A stretch of 36,139 nt of DNA from Mordavella massiliensis (GTDB lineage Bacteria > Bacillota > Clostridia > Lachnospirales > Lachnospiraceae): contig NZ_JACJLV010000028.1 of NCBI RefSeq assembly GCF_016902415.1, positions 1 to 36,139 on the forward strand. Direction: 5' to 3'. Both the position numbers and the translations under genes were made by a program. Below are positions 33,922 through 36,139 of this stretch, piece by piece. The notes under the pieces were generated by a model that had not been told where the DNA came from, searched no databases, and saw only the letters and a program-made list of their open reading frames with translations. Positions within the stretch are counted from its first letter, which is position 1, and every line of letters starts with the position of its first letter.

Positions 33922-35871
33922 ATGGAAGAAAATAGAAATACATCTTTTCAGCTGAAAGGAAGAGATATGGACAGTATTCTGCAGTCTCTGGAAGAAGGCG
34001 TTTCTGAAATATTTACCAGTGAAAGATACACGGAATACCTGCAGACAATGGCGAAGTTCCATAATTATTCTTTCAATAACACGATGTTGATCGCACTTCA
34101 GCGGCCGGATGCAACGCTTGTGACAGGATACCGGAACTGGCAGTCTATGGGACGTCAGGTCATGAAGGGAGAGAAAGGGATTACGATTATTGCCTCGACG
34201 CCGATCAAGAAAAAGCAGATGCAGGAAGTCTTGGACAAGGAAGGGCGTCCGGTTCTGAATGAAAATGGAGACTCGATCATGAAAGAGGTGGAAGTGAAGA
34301 TCCCCCGGTTTAAGGCGATTACCGTCTTTGATATTGCTCAGACAGTTGGAGATCCCATCGACCTGATGGTGCCGGAAGAACTGAAAGAGGCAGTTAATGA
34401 TTTCGATCTGTTCATGGAAGCAATTACCGCAGTATCTCCAGTACCGATCCGATTTGATGAGATTTCAGGAAATGCGAAAGGGTACTATCACAATGAGGAT
34501 AAAGAAATCGTGATCCGGAAAGGGATGAGCGAAAGCCAGACAATCAAGACCGCAATCCATGAGTCCGGGCACGCCAGACTCCATGACCGTGATGAAATGA
34601 AGGCAAAAGGAGAAAAGAAAGACCGGCTGACAGCAGAAGTAGAGGCAGAGTCTGTTGCTTACTGTGTGTGCAGTGCATTCGGAATAGATACCTCGGAGTA
34701 TAGTTTCCCATACATTGCAAACTGGAGTTCCGGAAGGGATATGAAAGAACTGAAAACATCAATGGATACGATCCGGCACACGGCTGGGAAAATGATTGAT
34801 GAGCTGAGCATAAAGATGAGGGAACTGTTGGCAGAGAGAAATGTGCAGAGACAGGAGGAAAAGAAAGAGAAATTCCTTCCTGCGATGGAAGCTGCCGGGT
34901 ATTACTTTGATGAAAAGGGCAGTACAGATGACCATCTCCGGTTCGTGCCGGACGGCGTACATCAGTTATCAGGGGTTCTGTATGCAGACTCCTGGGATGA
35001 TGTAGAGACCTGGTTTGGACAGGGCGGTATCGATGATCAGTTTACGGCAGAACGGATCCAGAGAGTTCTTTATCCGGAACGGTTTGAAAAAAGCTCAGAA
35101 GAGATGATGTATGAAGACAACGGGGAGCGATTTTCCATCTATCAGATCAAAGAAGGATCAAAAGCAGAGCAGTATAGATTCCTTGGCATGGATTATATCA
35201 ATAAAGAAGGACTGGAAGTGGTCGCTGCGGATTATGAATGTGTTTATTCCGGAATTCTATTGAAATCGGATGATCTGGAAACACTTTACAGCATGTTCAA
35301 TGATCTGCCGCCCGCTGACTTCAAAGCCCATTCTATGTCGGTCAGTGATGTGGTGGTCATGAACCGGAATCATGAACTGCGGGCTTATTATGTGGATCAA
35401 TTTGGATTTACAGAACTTCCGGCTTTTGCACTGGAAAGGAAGGCAGAGCTGGGAATAGGTCAGCTGACAGAGAGGGTCAGTCACTTGGATGAAGACCCCA
35501 ATATCCGGTTTTATGTGGCTGAGTGTTCAGAATTTCCCGTTCTGGGAGAGTACCATCAGGATCTGTCACTGCAGGAAGCTTTTCGGATTTATGACAGCAT
35601 TCCGCCGGAGCGGATGCATGGAATAAAGTGTATTGGATTCGATCTGAAGGATGGAAGTGATTATGAAGGTGAATTTGAGCTGGTCAGTGGAAACCGTGTC
35701 CAGAAGGAAACAATTAATTCAATTCCTTATTTCCGGGAAAATGTTCATGTGCAGAAAGCAATAGCGGAGGCTGAAAAGGAACTGAAAGCCCGTGAATCGG
35801 CAAGAACCGTCCCTAAGAATGAAAATAAAGAAGTAAAAACCACGCTCAAGAGAAGGGAGGAATGTTTATGA
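33922..35871 (+). CDS. ArdC-like / zincin metallopeptidase multidomain protein with YodL-like tail
   Basis: This 649-residue protein has an ArdC-like N-terminal domain at residues 1-130 (YTEYLQTMAKFHNYSFNNTMLI, then VTGYRNWQSMGRQVMKGEKG). A zincin domain with HESGH at 213-217 and a downstream AEVEAESVAYCVC glutamate helix follows. The C-terminal half has a YodL-like domain (about 415-505) and a final domain (FYVAECSEFPVLGEYHQDLSLQEAFRIYDSIP) of the kind seen in polyvalent proteins. ArdC proteins protect incoming single-stranded DNA from restriction in the recipient. The protease part may act on a host factor (inference). The stop overlaps the next gene in ATGA. Confidence 0.88.
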   Translation: MEENRNTSFQLKGRDMDSILQSLEEGVSEIFTSERYTEYLQTMAKFHNYSFNNTMLIALQRPDATLVTGYRNWQSMGRQVMKGEKGITIIASTPIKKKQMQEVLDKEGRPVLNENGDSIMKEVEVKIPRFKAITVFDIAQTVGDPIDLMVPEELKEAVNDFDLFMEAITAVSPVPIRFDEISGNAKGYYHNEDKEIVIRKGMSESQTIKTAIHESGHARLHDRDEMKAKGEKKDRLTAEVEAESVAYCVCSAFGIDTSEYSFPYIANWSSGRDMKELKTSMDTIRHTAGKMIDELSIKMRELLAERNVQRQEEKKEKFLPAMEAAGYYFDEKGSTDDHLRFVPDGVHQLSGVLYADSWDDVETWFGQGGIDDQFTAERIQRVLYPERFEKSSEEMMYEDNGERFSIYQIKEGSKAEQYRFLGMDYINKEGLEVVAADYECVYSGILLKSDDLETLYSMFNDLPPADFKAHSMSVSDVVVMNRNHELRAYYVDQFGFTELPAFALERKAELGIGQLTERVSHLDEDPNIRFYVAECSEFPVLGEYHQDLSLQEAFRIYDSIPPERMHGIKCIGFDLKDGSDYEGEFELVSGNRVQKETINSIPYFRENVHVQKAIAEAEKELKARESARTVPKNENKEVKTTLKRREECL

Positions 35872-36128
35872 GCCAGACACGATTTGATGAAGATGAATTA
35901 ACGCTGGTGGCCGCTTATGCTGCCAGAACCAGGGAGGAAACCATAGATATCCTAAAGGGTACGCTGGATGTCTTAGAAGATACGAAGGAAGATGTCTCTG
36001 ATGAAGAGATGATCCTCTTACTGTCATCCACAATAGAGAAACTGCAGCAGGTGGCAGATGATTATTTCTATTCCCTGGATCTGAGGGAGTATCTGAATAA
36101 TATAAAGGAGGACGATGATGAGAACTGA
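35868..36128 (+). CDS. Transposon-transfer assisting family protein
   Basis: This 86-residue acidic helical protein has the pattern FDEDELTLVAAYAARTREETIDIL...YFYSLDLREYLN, matching the transposon-transfer assisting family named from conjugative transposons. ATG 35868 is seven bases after GGGAGG and overlaps the previous stop; an upstream ATG 35862 is too close to the site. It is probably cotranslated with the ArdC-like gene. The mechanism is unknown. Confidence 0.85.
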   Translation: MSQTRFDEDELTLVAAYAARTREETIDILKGTLDVLEDTKEDVSDEEMILLLSSTIEKLQQVADDYFYSLDLREYLNNIKEDDDEN

Positions 36129-36139
36129 TCAGTATGCAC
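36118..36139 (+). CDS. 5' end of a further gene, cut by the window edge
   Basis: AAAGGAGG at 36104-36111 precedes ATG 36118 (a second ATG at 36115 is close behind the site). The seven visible codons read MRTDQYA. The frame is open to the edge, so it is most likely the next gene of the same operon; the product cannot be named. Confidence 0.6.

Overview
The window is part of a conjugative (ICE/CTn-type) element from a low-to-mid GC Firmicute. It is most likely a gut Clostridia/Lachnospiraceae genome, judged from the Tn1549/CTn-like gene set (PcfB, VirD4, Maff2, VirB6/TrbL-like, PrgI, VirB4, NlpC/P60, DUF4315, DUF4366, TopB, transposon-transfer assisting protein), strong AGGAGG ribosome binding sites, many TTG/GTG starts and a sortase-anchored surface protein. 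Both ends are cut inside genes. No integrase, relaxase or oriT of the host ICE is visible, so the ICE continues outside. The identifications come from reading protein motifs; no database search was possible.

Layout. 1-1111 (minus strand): start of an unknown gene, an ImmA/IrrE metallopeptidase and a Cro/CI-type repressor, i.e. an ImmR/ImmA-like switch. 1112-1403: a control region with two consensus promoters pointing at each other and a perfect palindrome between their start sites. 1404-3576: Y-family translesion polymerase, YolD-like protein and a small zinc ribbon. 3577-5058: a regulatory stretch in which a sigma-70-region-4 protein is flanked by two copies of a 54-bp repeat. 5059-11007: a 1982-residue SpaA/Cna-B-type cell-wall adhesin. 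11077-13723: Cys-rich protein, PcfB and the VirD4 coupling protein. 13988-23496: the small maff2 gene, split by a second mobile element. 23515-36139: VirB6-like, PrgI, VirB4, NlpC/3D hydrolase, DUF4315, DUF4366, topoisomerase III, DUF5688, an ArdC-like/zincin polyprotein, transposon-transfer assisting protein and the start of one more gene.

The nested element (about 9.29 kb, 14114-23405) is an integrative mobilizable element. From left to right it holds an AT-rich PadR/membrane/DUF4825 cargo operon, a Tn916-like sigma/HTH pair, a long non-coding region with oriT-like inverted repeats, MobC, a relaxase, a Cys_rich_VLP protein, a replication initiator, a DnaC-like ATPase, TnpW and a large serine recombinase. 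Its ends are imperfect 20-bp inverted repeats bounded by a shared GC dinucleotide. Joining the flanks at that GC rebuilds a complete 72-codon maff2 frame, so the insertion site is known to the base.

How it works together: the ImmR/ImmA pair probably keeps the ICE quiet. The sigma-like protein, 54-bp repeats and leader hairpins probably control entry into the adhesin/conjugation operon. The adhesin may help cell contact, and VirD4 with the type IV secretion proteins moves DNA. The nested element carries its own relaxase but no secretion genes, so it must borrow a conjugation machine such as the one it interrupts. A recurring feature is an intrinsic-terminator-like hairpin with a T-run placed directly before the ribosome binding site at five gene junctions of the conjugation region. 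This leaves no room for a new promoter and suggests read-through control.
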